From: Chinchilla lanigera | Taxonomy: Eukaryota; Chordata; Mammalia; Rodentia; Chinchillidae | Assembly (NCBI RefSeq): GCF_000276665.1 | Contig: NW_004955475.1 | Span: 6,083,937 to 6,147,936 of the forward strand | Direction: 5' to 3' | Length of the DNA: 64,000 bases | In this document: positions 37,444 through 49,112 of the stretch, piece after piece | How the letters are laid out: each line of letters opens with the position of its first letter | How positions within the stretch are numbered: the stretch's first letter is position 1 | Program-made: the position numbers and the translations under genes | The notes under the pieces: generated by a model | Told to the model about the DNA's origin: nothing | Seen by the model: the letters and a program-made list of their open reading frames with translations, nothing else | The model's database searches: none

Positions 37444-37530
37444 CTTGGAGAGTTCCTGCCCAGGACCACACTGCTGGCAAGTGACACAGCGTCCCCATTG
37501 GTCCCAGTACTCATTTTCTTGGCAATCCAT
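37444..37530 (-). CDS. EDA2R: EDA2R coding exon 1 (start codon, first cysteine-rich domain)
   Basis: This exon encodes residues 1-29, beginning MDCQENEYWDQWGRC and ending in ELSK. The start sits in a strong Kozak context (ACCATGG). The exon probably begins at 37540, because CCCACAG lies directly upstream, leaving 10 nt of 5' untranslated sequence here. The donor at 37443 reads GTAAGT. There is no signal peptide before the cysteines, as expected for this type III receptor. Cysteines 3, 15, 18 and 21 start the first TNFR domain. A SINE has inserted only 27 nt upstream of the exon boundary (see 37568). Confidence 0.95.
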
Positions 37531-37567
37531 GGTGAGAAAGCTGTGGGTACAGAACATAAGAACTAGG

Positions 37568-37662
37568 TAGGGGCTGGGGGTTTAGCTCAGCGGCAAAGCG
37601 CCTGCCTGGCAAGCGCAAGGTCGTGAGTTTTGTTCCCGGGACCAGAGGGGAAAAAAAAAAAA
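37568..37662 (+). mobile_element. Young ID-like SINE next to the start-codon exon
   Basis: Begins at or just before GGGGCTGGGGGTTTAGCTCAG and ends in a 14-base A tail. Perfect 10-bp target duplication AAGAACTAGG (37558-37567 and 37663-37672). On the gene's strand its reverse complement lies directly upstream of the 3' splice site. Confidence 0.95.
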
Positions 37663-37819
37663 AAGAACTAGGGAGCTAATAGAAAAGTACTGCAAGGTAA
37701 TTACTGATATCTGTGACATTTGGTTTCTGGATCCACTTAATCAAGTCTCTGGCACTTAGTGAGAGGAGCTATTTGGAAAAACCCAAACAAAAATATCTCA
37801 TTCTTACAAACCTTTGACC

Positions 37820-37960
37820 ACATGCCACAAACTCTTCTGAATGCTTTACATGTAATAACTAATTCAATTTTCAAAGCAAATATATCTGGCATCCATATTA
37901 GCTCCATTCTTTATAGGGGGAAACTGAGACACAGGGACCAAAGTACTTACTTATATGGTC
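37820..37960 (-). mobile_element. MIR element
   Basis: 'tgctttacatgtaataact' and 'ggggaaactgagacacagg' match the reverse complement of MIR. Confidence 0.7.
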
Positions 37961-38748
37961 ATAGTAGTTATATCAGGCACTGAATGAATAAAGAAAATGA
38001 TAAGTAGCTGGCTTCTGTGCAGGTATATTGAAAAGTCATTACTTGATCTGTAACCAGCTCTTAAAGGTTTAGTAAGCTCTTCCTTATCTATTACTATTTG
38101 ATATGTGCAGTAGTCCTGTGACTTGAAAAGAATAGGTATTATCTTTATTTTATGCATGAAAAAGCCGATGTATTGTTCTCATTTGCCAAGAGTGTATTTC
38201 ATACTTCTGAGGATCACTAGCTTCCATTGCCTCTGTCTTAGGCAGAGAAGGGAGGATGATGCAGTGTGGAAATAGCCTGGTACACTAAGGTGTTGAGAAG
38301 GGAAAACATTACTCAGATAATAGTTTTTGACAGCAAGGTGGCATAAAGCATGCATTGGACTGAGAGTTGGAATATATGAATTCTGATCCTTGCTATAGGG
38401 TTTTTTGCAGGACGGAAATGTTTTCCAACACATGGCACTTTCAGTGCTAAAACTGGGAGAGTTTCATCCTATGTGGCTTTTTCCAGGCTAACATTCATCA
38501 GTCACATTCATTCTCGACTCCAACAAAGTGAATTTTACACACCATTTACACAAATATACAATGTGAAGCATAGAACCAAACAAGCAAATAAACATACAAA
38601 TACTGTAAATAATGCTTCTGGACATTCTGGTTCTGCATTACCACACTGTACAGTAAGCACACAGCAGCACAGCTGTGACAATGCCTGACAAACACATTTA
38701 CTATGTTCATGATTTGTTCCCATCTATGAATGTTTCTACTGTGAGGTC

Positions 38749-38833
38749 TGTTCTTATCTAAGAAAGTTTGCAACTCCAATGTTCATAATTTGAAGACTGA
38801 CTGTACATAGAGAGGTAGTCTTCTATAAAGAAG
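38749..38833. repeat. 85-bp direct repeat, copy 2
   Basis: The partner of 36576-36660; the only difference is T/A at position 13 of the unit. Confidence 0.97.
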
Positions 38834-38956
38834 AATTGAATGAGTTCCTCAAGTAACTGATGAATGAAGCCCGTTCTTATAAAAGAGAGTAGTGGTGAGA
38901 ATTTTTTGCTTGCTCCTATCATGGTGAATTTCAGGTGGTTTCCCAAAATCATTAAA

Positions 38957-39040
38957 ACCCTGGGTTAATGTGGCTCAATGGTAAAGCACTTATGAAGCAT
39001 GCACAAGGCCCTCAGTTCCATTTCTAGAACCACAAAAAAG
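38957..39040 (+). mobile_element. Diverged tRNA-derived SINE
   Basis: 'aatgtggctcaatggtaaag' to 'cagttccatttctagaacc' keeps the A- and B-box spacing of ID-like elements. Confidence 0.65.
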
Positions 39041-39228
39041 TCCTAAATGTGTACTTCCAAGCCAGAAGAGAAAATATTGTGTATGCATTTTCTGAGAGGC
39101 CACCATAAAAATTCTCAATGGAGACAGGATAAGATATCCTGGCTGACATTCTTGTTTTCTCACTATCAACTAGGCTATTCTTTCCCATCTCTTCATTCAT
39201 AAGAAAGTGGCCTGTGAAATCTATTTTT

Positions 39229-39540
39229 GAGCTAGGTGTTGCGGCACACACCTGTAATCCTAGCACTCTGAGAGCCTGACACAAGAAGATTGCAAGTCTG
39301 AGTCTGGCTTGGACAATTTAGTGATTTAGAAAGACCCTGTCAGGGGCTGTGGATTTAGCTCAGTGGCACAGCGCCTCCCTGACAAGCACGAGGTCGTGAG
39401 TTCGATTCTCAGTACCAGAAAAAAAAACAAACAAAGAAACAAAAAGACCCTGTCATAAAATAAAGAAAATGTAATAAAAGGTCAGGAGATGTAGCTCAGT
39501 GTGAAGGTTCTGGATTAAAACCCTAGCATTAGAAAGAAAT
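39229..39540 (+). mobile_element. B1-ID composite SINE, interrupted
   Basis: The B1-like part (39229-39342, 'cacacacctgtaatcctag') and tRNA-like part (39456-39540, 'ggagatgtagctcagtgtg') are split by a younger SINE. Confidence 0.8.
39343..39442 (+). mobile_element. ID-like SINE within a composite SINE
   Basis: GGGGCTGTGGATTTAGCTCAG to an A-rich tail, with perfect 13-bp duplication AAAGACCCTGTCA (39330-39342 and 39443-39455). Confidence 0.95.
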
Positions 39541-40383
39541 AAACTAAGAAAGACAGAAAGAAAGAATGAAACAAAGAAACAAAGAGAAATAAAGTGAAAG
39601 AGAGAAACCTATTTTTGTAGAAGATAAATATATCCTCTACTGTGTTACATTTATTATTGGCTCATGGAGTCAGCCTCAGTAGGCCTACTGATCTCTCCTT
39701 GATACGTATCATTCTCCATGAAGACAAAAAATCACTAGCGGTGTCACAGTATTCATGTGAAGGGAATTCACCACCATGAGAACAAAGCCAGCATACTATT
39801 ATAGATAATTCTCCTGTACATTTTTCTAGTCTAGAAAAACAGAAAATATTGCCAGGAGCCAAAAAGAACTCCTTTTGAAATAATCTCTTGATTCAGGTAA
39901 TCTGAAATTTTCATGGCAAATGCTGGTGGCTTTTAGGTGTCTGTGACACACTATTTCAAAGGCTCAGCCCCCTAGTAAACATCATAAGACAAGAACACAT
40001 CCTTCTTATCCTGATTTTTAGATTTCTGTGTTGGTTAGGTAGGTGTATCACCAAACCCCCATATCAGGAACTAGGAAACCAAAAGAGGATTTATTTTACC
40101 CTTTTTCGGTCAAATTGTTATGCAAACCATATAAATTAAAGCATCTTTCATTAGAAGCTTAACATATTGCTTCAATTGAACAGAACAAAAACACATTGAC
40201 TCTGTCCTACTCTGAAGAAGTTTGAATATATATACGGGCAAAATTATCTAAAGAGAGTTTAATCTCACTATCCAGAAGCAATGTATGAACTTATGTCAAG
40301 TTTTTTATTCTTTGCTGTCAGGAGTGTCATACAGCAGATGAAACAATGTTTTTCTTTTAAGAGAAAGTAGGAAGCAATAAATA
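39541..40383. other. Intron sequence
   Basis: An A-rich AAAG/AAAC simple-sequence stretch up to about 39610, then nothing recognised. Confidence 0.4.
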
Positions 40384-40652
40384 TTTTTTTTCTACTTTAA
40401 AAATAAAAGGAGGAAAACATTAACAGACAGACAACATTTTACAAAATAGCAAAAGAACAGTACAGACAATACAGAGTTACAAACAAAGTGGTAGGAAATT
40501 GACAATGTTGTTGTATTACATATTGATATCTTCAAAGTGGTTTCTCATGAAAACAAATAGAGACATACACTATTGATCAATCAAGGACTCATTAACAGTT
40601 TTTTTCAGCAAAGAAATAGAAGACAGTAGATCAACTATGTTAACTATAAAGA

Positions 40653-40680
40653 ATATATATATATATATATATATATATAC
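40653..40680. repeat. (AT)n microsatellite in the L1 3' region
   Basis: Fourteen AT units. Confidence 0.95.
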
Positions 40681-40946
40681 AAATTTCTCCTTCTTTCCCT
40701 TCTCTTTTCCACATCCCAGTTGCTTTTTATCCTTGAGTGTTTTCCTATCATTTCACAATGTCTATCATACCTCCGAGTTTATATTAATTCTTTCAGGTTT
40801 TACACTAGTGAGAAAATGTGGTTCTTGCACATGAAGGTCTGATTTATTTCACTTATAAGTATGGTCTCTAGTTGTGACCATTTACATATGAAAGGCTCAA
40901 GTTTATCTTTCTTTATAGCTGAGTAATATTCCATTCTATAAAAATA

Positions 40947-43900
40947 TCACAATTTTCTTATCCAATACTCTGTGGATGGACATTTGCGTTGCTTCCACAA
41001 TTTACCAATTACAAATTGTGCTGCTATGAACATAGGTGTACATATATCACTGTGATATGATGTTTTTGGATCTTCTGAGAAAATACCCAGAGGGGAACAG
41101 CTGGGTTCAATGGGACCTGTAGACCTAGTTTTCGGAGGAATCTCCAAATTGATTTCCACAGTGGTTTCACCAGTCTGCATTCCCACCAAGAGTGGAGGAG
41201 GGATCCTATTTCTCCACAGCCTCGCCAGCATTTCTTACTGGTTGATTTCTTAATGTTAGCCATTCTTACTGGGCTAAGGTGGAATCTCAGTGTTGTTTTA
41301 ATTTGCATTTCTTGAATGACTAATGATGTTAAACATTTTCTCATGCATTTATTTGCCATTTGTATTTCTTTGTCTGAGAAGTGTGTATTCATCTCAGCTG
41401 CCCATTTTTGGACTGGGTACTTGAATTTTGGGGGGGTTATTTTTTAATTCTTTATATGTTCTGGCTAGAAGCCCTTTGTCTGAGGGGTAGTCACGTAAAT
41501 TTTTTTCCAAGTTTGTGTGTTTTCTTTTTACTCTGCTGGTGATTTCTTTAGGTGGGCAGAAACTTTTCAGTAGGTTGAGATCCCAGATGTTCATTCTTTG
41601 AAATGTTTGACGTGCAATTTGGTTTTTGTTCATGAACTCTCTGCCTACCCCTATGTCTTCAAGGTTTTTACCTACTTTCTCTTCCAATAGATTTAGTGTT
41701 TCTGTTTTAATATTGAGATCTGTGATCCATTTTGACTTGAGTTTGGTGCATAGTGATAGACTTAGGTCTATTCTCAGTCTTCGGCAGGTGATAAGCCAAT
41801 TTTTCCAGCACCATTTATTAAAGAGGCTATCGTTGTTCCAGTGAGTTTGTTTGGCTCCTTTATCAAAGATTAGGTTGCTGAGTGTGTTTTTGGTTGTGGC
41901 TGTTTCTTCCAGTGTGTTTCATTGATCCTCAGGTCTGATTTTTAGCCAGTCCCAGGTTGATTTTATTACAGTCACTTTGTAGCATCATTTCAGGTTACGG
42001 ACTGTGATTCCACCTGACTTATCCTTTTTGCCCACCATTGCTTTTGCTATTCTGGGTCTCTTCTGATTCCAGATGAATTTAAGGCACGTTTTCTTGAGAT
42101 CTGTGAGGTGTGCTAATGAAGTTTAATGGAAGTTGCATTGAGTCTGTACAGCAGTTTTGGGATTATGGCAATTTTCATAGTGTTGGTTCTTCCTATCCAT
42201 GAGCAAGGAATATTTTTCCATTTACTGAAATCTTCTTTGATCTCTTTTTTCAGAGTACTGTAGTTTTCATTGAATAGATCTTTGATTTCTTTTGTTAGAT
42301 TGATTCCTAACTATTTCAATTTCTTGAATGTTATTGTGAATGGTATGGTTTCCTTAATTTCTCTCTCAGTCTGTTTGTTTTTTGTGTATAGGAATGCTAT
42401 GGATTTTTGGGTGTTGACTTTGTATCCAGCTACACTGGTGAATTTGTTGATTAATTCAAGGAGTCTTCTTGTGGAGTTCTTGGGGTCTTCCATGTAAAGT
42501 ATCATGTCATCTGCAAATAGAGATAGTTTTACTTCTTCCTTTCCTATCCTTATTCCTTTTATTTCTCTCTCCTATCTAATTGCTCTGGCTAGTGGTTCCA
42601 GAACTATATTGAACAGGAGTGGAGACAGTGGACATACTTTTCTTCTTCTTGATTTTAAAGTAAAGGTTTTCAGTTTTTGTCCATTGAGAATGATGTTGGC
42701 TGTTGTATTGTCATAGATGGCTTTGATCAGGTTAAGGTAAATACCGTTGATTCCTATTTTCTGTAGAGTTTTTATCATGAATGCATTTTGGACCTCGTCA
42801 AAAGCTTTTTCTGCATCTATTGAGAAGATCATGTCGTTTTTGTCTTTTTCTCCCTTGATATGGTTTATAACATTTATAGATTTGGGAATTTTGAACCAAC
42901 CCTGCATTCCAGAAATGAATCCGACTTGGTTGTGATGTATGATTTTCATGATAATTTGCTGCAATCTAATTGCTATTATCTTATTGAGTATCTTTGCCTC
43001 TATATTCATTAGGGAGATTTGTCTGTAATTCTCCTTCTTGGTTGGGTCTTTCTGTGGTTTTGGTATCAGTATAACACTTTCCTCCAGAAAAGAGTTAGGG
43101 ACAACTGCTTCCTTTTCAATTTCATTGAATAGTTTGAAGAGGGTTGGTATTAAATCTTCTCTGAATTTCTTGTAAAATTCTGCTGGGAATCCACATGGGC
43201 CTGGACTTTTCTTTGCCAGTAGGTTTTTAATCACATTTTCAATCTTGTTTATTGATATTGGGTTGTTCAGGATTTTTATATCTTCTTGACTCAACCTTGG
43301 TAATTCGTACATATCTAGGAATCTGTCCACTTCTTCTGAGTTTTCTATACTGCGAGAGTAAAGATTTTCAAAGTAGGTATTAACGATCTTCTGAATTTTT
43401 GTGGAATCTGTAGTAATTTCATCCTTTTCATTCCTTATTGTGAGAATCTGAGTTCTTTCTTTCCTTTTCTTGATAAGATTGGCTAGAGGTTTATCAATTT
43501 TAGTTATCCTTTCAAAGAACCAACTCTTTGATTCATTTATTTTTTGGAGGATTTTCTTTGTCTCAACTGGATTAATTTCTGCCCTAGTCTTTATAATGTC
43601 CTCCCTTCTTTGGGTTTTGGGCCTGACTTGTTCTTCTTTTTCTAAAAGTTTAAGATGCACCATTAGGCTACTTTTTTTTTCTTTTTCTGCTTTCCTTATG
43701 TGTTGATTCACTGCTATAAATTTCCCTGTGAGGACTGCTTTCATTGAATCACAGAGATTCCAGTAAGTTGTGTTTACATTTTCATTTGTTTGTAGGTATT
43801 TATTAATTTCCTCTTTGATTTCTTCTGTGACACATCTGGTTTTCAAGTGGTTGCCATTTAATTTCCAAGTGTTTATGGAGTTTTTGGAGTTCCTTTTGTC

Positions 43901-44460
43901 ATTAATTTCCAATTTCATTGCACTGTCGTCAGATAATATGCACGGGATAATTTCAATTCTTTTGCATTTTGGAAGGTATGCTTTATGGGCTAGCATGTGG
44001 TCTATTTTAGAGAAAGACCCATGTGCAGCTGAGAAAAATGTGTATTCTCATGTTGTCAGGTAGAACACTCTGTATACATCTACTAAGTCCATTTGTTCAC
44101 AGCTTTGGTTCAAATCTGTTACTTCCTTGCTGATTTTTTGCCCACTTGACCTATCTCTTTGTGTCAATGGGGTGTTGAGATCCCCTGTTACAATAGTGTT
44201 TTTAATTATATGGGTTTTCATGCCTGTTAAGATTTGTCTTACATAATTTGGAGCTCCAATATTTGGTGCATGCATGCTTATGATTGTTATTTCATCCTCT
44301 TGCAGTTTTCCTCTTACAAGTATGTAGTGACCTTCTTTATCTCTTTTGATTGTTGTTGGTTTGAAGTTTACATTGTCTGTAAACAGGATAGCTACTCCTG
44401 CTTTTTCTGGGTTCTTGTTGCATGGAGGATTATTTTCCATCCTTTGACTTTTAGTCTATG
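40947..44460 (-). pseudogene. L1 ORF2 remnant (endonuclease and reverse transcriptase)
   Basis: The endonuclease part (44048-44440) contains TIISMHAPN and TGDLNTPL. A frame break near 44000-44050 precedes the longest open piece (42572-43996, 474 codons), which covers the linker and first RT motifs ([27 protein letters not shown]). A TAG at 42572-42574 interrupts the frame, which then continues with the catalytic [12 protein letters not shown] block. Further pieces at 41394-41687, 41024-41392 and 40947-41231 include the C-terminal HSWWEC zinc-knuckle-like region. Normal ORF2 is about 1,275 codons. This copy is non-functional but relatively young. Confidence 0.9.
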
Positions 44461-44599
44461 GTTTTGCTTTTGAGTAAAATGTGTTTCCTGTATAGAGCAT
44501 ATCATTGGATTTTGTTTTTTAATCTATTCTTCCAGTCTGTTTCTTTTGACTGGAGAATTGAGGCCATTTATTTTTATAGTTAAAACCTATATGTGTTGA

Positions 44600-45850
44600 T
44601 TTATCACTGTCATGTTATTTACTTGCAATGGTTTCCTACTTTTTCTACCTGTGTACTTGCTTGCTCTTCTTGATGTTTCCTTTCTGCTTTTGTCCTTGAA
44701 ATTGTGGTCAGTTTTTTCTCTTTCTAGAATATCTTTTAGTACTCTTTGTAATGCTGATTTGGCACTCATGAAGTTCTTCTGTTGTTCTTTGTCATGGAAA
44801 TATTTTATTTCTCCATTTGAGGGATAGTTTGGCAGGGTACATGAGTCTTGGTTGGATGCTGTTTTGTCTCTGGACATGTAATACTTCACTGTAAGCTCTT
44901 TTTTTTTGTTTTTTTTTCCAGTACCTGGAATTGAACTCACGATGTCGCACTTGCCAGGCAGGTGCTGTACCGCTGAGCTAAGTCTCCAGCTCTAAGCTCT
45001 TCTCTATGGGACGCTTTGTGCTGAGAAGTCTGCTGTGATTCTGATGAGCTTTCCTTTATAGGTAATCTGTTTCTCTTCTCTAGCAGCTTTTAATATTCTG
45101 TTCTTTTGCTGGAGATCTGGGAACTCGATTATATATCTGGGTGTAGTTTTATTTTGGTTGTGGTTGGTTGGAGTTCTACACCCCTCATTTTGGTATATAT
45201 CAGGTTCTGTTTCCATACTTGGGAAATTTTCTGGTATCATTTCTGCATATATACTTTTTATGTCAGTTGTGTTGCCTCCTGCTGTTTTATTGACTCCTAT
45301 AAGTCACACATTATTCCTCTTTACCTCATCTTGCAGCTGTTAAATTGACTTTTCGTGGCTCTTTGTTGTTGATTTTACGAGATCCTTTCTTTCATGTTCA
45401 CTAGCTGCCATGCTGTCTTCACAGTCTGAGATTCTATCTTCAGCTTCATTCAAGTGGTTTTGGCAGCTGTAGTGGAAGCTTTGCTTTCCTGGAAGTCTCT
45501 TAGAATGTGGTTCATGCATTCTATGTTTCTTCAGACGTTTTGAGCAGTTCTTTCATTATTATTGTCATTTTATTTTTTGCCTGAGAGATTATTTCTGATC
45601 TCATCTCTTCTATGGCCTTATGGAGTTATTTCTTTACTTCCATTACAATCATTTCAGCTATTTCAGGCATGTGTTTACCAAGTTCTCCTATGTCAATGTC
45701 TCCTGGACTTGTTCTGAGTTGGGTGGAGTTCTGGGATTGTGTTTTAGTCCTTCATTTTGTCATGTTTGATACTGGATGCAGAAAGTTCAGTTTCCCACTT
45801 CACTGGCTGCACAGCAAAGGCCACTAGTGTCCCTAGTTTTCCTGTTGGTC
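44600..45850 (-). pseudogene. L1 ORF1 remnant
   Basis: The conserved C-terminal region is visible at 45004-45240 (TTPRYIIEF, RILKAAREEKQITYKGK, ITADFSAQ) and at about 44650-44870 (DKEQQKNFMSAKSALQ). A SINE lies between the two. The N-terminal coiled-coil region is degraded. Confidence 0.85.
44901..44992 (-). mobile_element. ID-like SINE in L1 ORF1
   Basis: Flanked by perfect 9-bp copies of TAAGCTCTT (44892-44900 and 44993-45001). The body has GGAATTGAACTCACG and CCGCTGAGCTAAGTCTCCAG. Confidence 0.95.
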
Positions 45851-46199
45851 AGATTTGCCCGTCAGTGTCTGCTGAGAAGCTCTACTTAGTCTGGGGTTTT
45901 CCGGCAGTTGTTCATTTGTATCTAGTTATCCCTGGTCTCAGATGCAGGTATTGGTTTCAGCTGATGACAGATGGTCTGATCCAGCATCCCCTTGCAGTTC
46001 AGGGCATGTACACAGCACAAGCTCTGGTTGTACTGATGTGACAATCCGGGTCCAGTGGACCTATGTCCCCAGGCACTTTAGGGTACAGGCAAAACCCAGA
46101 CATGAACTGCGGGGTCAACAGATTTTGAACCACCTGATTCTGTGTCTCCGGTCAGTTCAGGACACATACACTAACCAGATGTGGGCTGGGATGACAGCA

Positions 46200-46587
46200 A
46201 TTATAGACTGCCCATGCCTGTGACCGCCAGGAGGTCCGGGTGCAAATAAAGCATTGACTGTAACCAGTAGACCAGCAGTTCTTGGAGCACTTGCTCCCTC
46301 GGCACTGGGCCCGTGTAGGAAGGGCCCACACACAAACCCCAATGAGAGCAGTCCCCAGGGCTTCTGAGTGAGGAATTCCTGTCTGGCTCTCTTTACAAGT
46401 TTCAGCTGGGAACCGTGGCAGTGGGAGTAAAGCACGGACTCGATCCACAGGACCAGCAGCTCCTGGAGCACTCGCTCACTCGGCACAGGGCCCACACAGG
46501 GAGGGCCCAAACGTGAACCCCAGTGAGAGCAGTCCCCTGGGCTTCTGAGTGAGGAATTCCTGTCTGCTGTGGGTGCATGGAGTGCAG
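46200..46587 (-). promoter_or_regulatory. Tandem L1 5' monomers (promoter type)
   Basis: Two units of about 181 bp: the marker AGGAATTCCT recurs at 46371 and 46552, with long matching blocks such as 'gcttctgagtgaggaattc'. Tandem 5' monomers carry the promoter in mouse L1 subfamilies; here the role is inferred by position. The outer unit is cut by the 5' end of the insertion. Confidence 0.8.
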
Positions 46588-46598
46588 AGCAATAAATA

Positions 46599-48139
46599 GA
46601 TTTTGAGAAAATAAGCTATTCCAGTAACGTGCAGCTAGACACCTTGTAGTGCCACAGCAAAGTTGATTAAGTCGTCCGAACTACTCACTGAGTCAGTGAC
46701 ACAGACAGAACGAGAAAATTCCCTAGAATAGAGACCACCACATACCCAGTGCCCCGCCCTGTACCAGGCAGAGAGTAGGAACCAAAATCGTGCTTGCTAT
46801 TTGTTAGCTTGTCAACATGTTTTGCTTCTTGAAATGTGGTTATGTGCCTAGCAACCTACATTATTTCTCTCTCAAGAAATCACTTTCAAATAGCAAGAAA
46901 TAACCTCACATAAGGAAAAAGCAAAGCTGTTAGGGATATGCACACTTGGGGGTGAACCATAACTTTACAAATCACTAGTTGTATGCCCTTAAAAATAGTT
47001 TCATCTTTCACAGCAGCTATAAAAATGTAGATTTTAATACCTACATTGCCTAGTAATTTACATAATTAAGTGTAACAATATGTGTTAAAGATCTAGTATA
47101 GGGCTTTGTTCATCTGAGATGCATGGGAATTAGTGAGCTCTCTTCCCATTCCTCCCAGTTTAGCATGGCTTTCCCTTCCTCCCCTTCAGAAGGGTTTCCT
47201 AAGAGGGATGTGGCTAAGAGGAGTGAACACTTATCATGCTTAAGACTTGTGAAGAAGAAGAGGGAAAGGCACCTAAGCTTCTTCATTGACCCACTGCAGT
47301 TCAACATGAAAGACAAGCTTAAGACGTGGGTATAACCATAGCACATTCCTCATCACTAAGTGCTGCCACCAGTAACATGAGGCTTGAGAACAAGATTCCT
47401 CCTGATACCTTTGATACCTAAGTCATACCTAAGTCACTTTAATAAAAGGACCATTGTTCTCACTGTTTACTAAACATTTTTCATTAAGATATTCCTGAAT
47501 ATGGCAAACTCACTTGACCAAGATCTGGAAACCTAAGACAACTGTCTTTGGAATGAAAATTTAAAAGAAATTGGTAGGAATGAGACAGAGGGGGAAATGC
47601 TAGCTGTCCTTTTGTCTCCTCCTCTGGAGTAAGACACATTCTGGGATTTTGCTTTTTCCCAAGCCCCTACCACCTCAGCTGTACTGTTTGCAGGCTATGC
47701 CTTGAAATACCACCTCTGATTCACCAACAACTCAGAAAGAAAGGCAGAAAGGAAATGGATGGATAATGAAAAAAAACCTAGGTAGCTGCAGTGGAAAGAA
47801 GTCTGAGGTTCCTGACAAAAATTTCAGCTTTGTCCGCAACTCAAATTTGTCACTGGAGTTTGGGCAGCCCAGTCAGTTCCTCTGTCTATAAAATTGGGAT
47901 ACTTTTACCTGCTTTGCATAACTCTTAAGAGTAGTTTGGACATCACATGTAGTAATACAGCAGTGCTTGAGAAAACTCGTGTGGTTTTTCTCATGAAGGG
48001 TCACATGCTAAAACTCTTCACATTTTTATTGCAGTACAAAGCATACATAGTAAAGAACACAGCTATTAAGTGAATTAATGAATTTTTACCTATATACTTA
48101 CTCATAAACATTTCCCAGAAAAAGATAGAGAACCTTTCC
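46599..48139. other. Intron sequence with a MIR relic
   Basis: A plus-orientation MIR core is likely at 47820-47920 ('tctgtctataaaattggga'). Otherwise unassigned. Confidence 0.45.
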
Positions 48140-48720
48140 ATTACCCCGGCAGGCTCCCTCATGCCCTAGGAATTACCATATGATCCAGTAATTCCATTCC
48201 TAGGTATATACTGCAAAAAGTTGAAAACTTATGTTCACAGAAAACTTATGCACGAATATTCCTTGCAGCATTATTGATAATGGCCAAAGAAATAGAAAGA
48301 AAAACAAATGTCCATCAACTTATAAACAGATAAACATAGTTTGGTCCAATTACACAATGAAATATTATTCAGTTCAAAAAGAAATGAAGTACTTATTGCA
48401 TGCTATAATGTGGATAAGCCTTGAAAATATGTACAGTGAAAGAAGCCAGACGTAAAATAGCAAGCATGACATGATTCTGTTTACAATAAATGTGCAGAAT
48501 AAGAAATCCATGCAGAGAGAAACTATATTTACTGTTTGTCAGGAGTTGAAGAGAAGAAGAAGTGATTGCATAATGGATGTCAGTTTCTATTAGCACTGAT
48601 TACAATGGTCTGGAATTAGTGATAATTGCTGTACAGCTTTGTAAATAATATTAAAGTCCACCAAATTGTATACTTTAAGGGTGCAAATTTTATGATCATG
48701 AATTATATCTCAATTTTTAA
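48140..48720 (+). mobile_element. Old L1M 3' fragment
   Basis: 'ccatatgatccagtaattcc', 'attgataatggccaaag' and 'gtccatcaacttataaacag' are standard L1M ORF2-end phrases. Confidence 0.8.
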
Positions 48721-48928
48721 AAAAATATTTCTTCAGCTTTTTTATTTAATGCTTTAATTATTGTATGTTATTTTAATAGATACTGCCTAAATTAGCACCA
48801 AAATAAAGTATGTTAAAGTTGCTGTGGACATTCTTATATGTGCCTCCAATTGTAATTTGATTCACCCAAACTTTATCTCTCTCCTCTCTCTCTCCCCCTC
48901 AACAAATAAATCTAGAGATAGATAGATA

Positions 48929-48972
48929 GTGTGTATGTGTTTGTGTGTGTGTGTATGTGTGTGTGTGTGTTG
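48929..48972. repeat. (TG)n-type microsatellite
   Basis: TG units with TATG interruptions. Confidence 0.9.
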
Positions 48973-49087
48973 TTTAACAAGAAGAGCTGACAACTGACAA
49001 CATGACTAGTTTTTCTTTATTTGGCCTGCTGTTGCTCTTTCTTGGCATGCTGTTGCTCTCCTGCTCATTCCTCCTGTTCTGATTCAC

Positions 49088-49112
49088 AAAAAAAAAAAAA
49101 AAAAAAAAAAAA
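49088..49112. repeat. Poly(A) tract
   Basis: 25 consecutive A. Confidence 0.97.

Larger units (their letters stand above)
8329..37530 (-). other. EDA2R: EDA2R gene, coding span of five exons
   Basis: Joining 37530-37444, 21253-21075, 20599-20514, 11545-11381 and 8702-8329 on the minus strand gives 891 nt, that is 296 codons plus TAA. All introns are GT-AG and the phases (0, 2, 1, 1) are mutually consistent. The product is a type III membrane protein with an extracellular cysteine-rich TNF-receptor region (about residues 1-118), a stalk, one membrane helix (about 138-162) and a cytoplasmic tail without a death domain. From knowledge of the family, it binds the EDA-A2 form of ectodysplasin and signals through TRAF proteins to NF-kB and JNK. 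The tail keeps a PTQE motif (228-231, TRAF2-type) and PIECTE (250-255, TRAF6-type PxExxE). Introns are about 16.2 kb, 475 bp, 9.0 kb and 2.7 kb. The gene looks intact. The length is close to the human protein as I remember it (297 residues). Confidence 0.95.
40384..46587 (-). mobile_element. Full-length L1 with 5' promoter monomers
   Basis: The 6.2-kb element is bounded by perfect 11-bp duplications AGCAATAAATA (40373-40383 and 46588-46598). A poly(T) run at 40384 is the reverse-complemented A tail. On the minus strand the order is two 5' monomers of about 181 bp, an ORF1 remnant, an ORF2 remnant and the 3' untranslated region. Length and order are those of a complete L1. A later SINE sits in ORF1, and multiple frameshifts and stops make it inactive. 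Confidence 0.9.

Noticed and set aside
37570..37650. tRNA gene
   Set aside because: A- and B-box-like blocks are present, but the A-rich tail, the target duplication and many copies across the window identify a tRNA-derived SINE.
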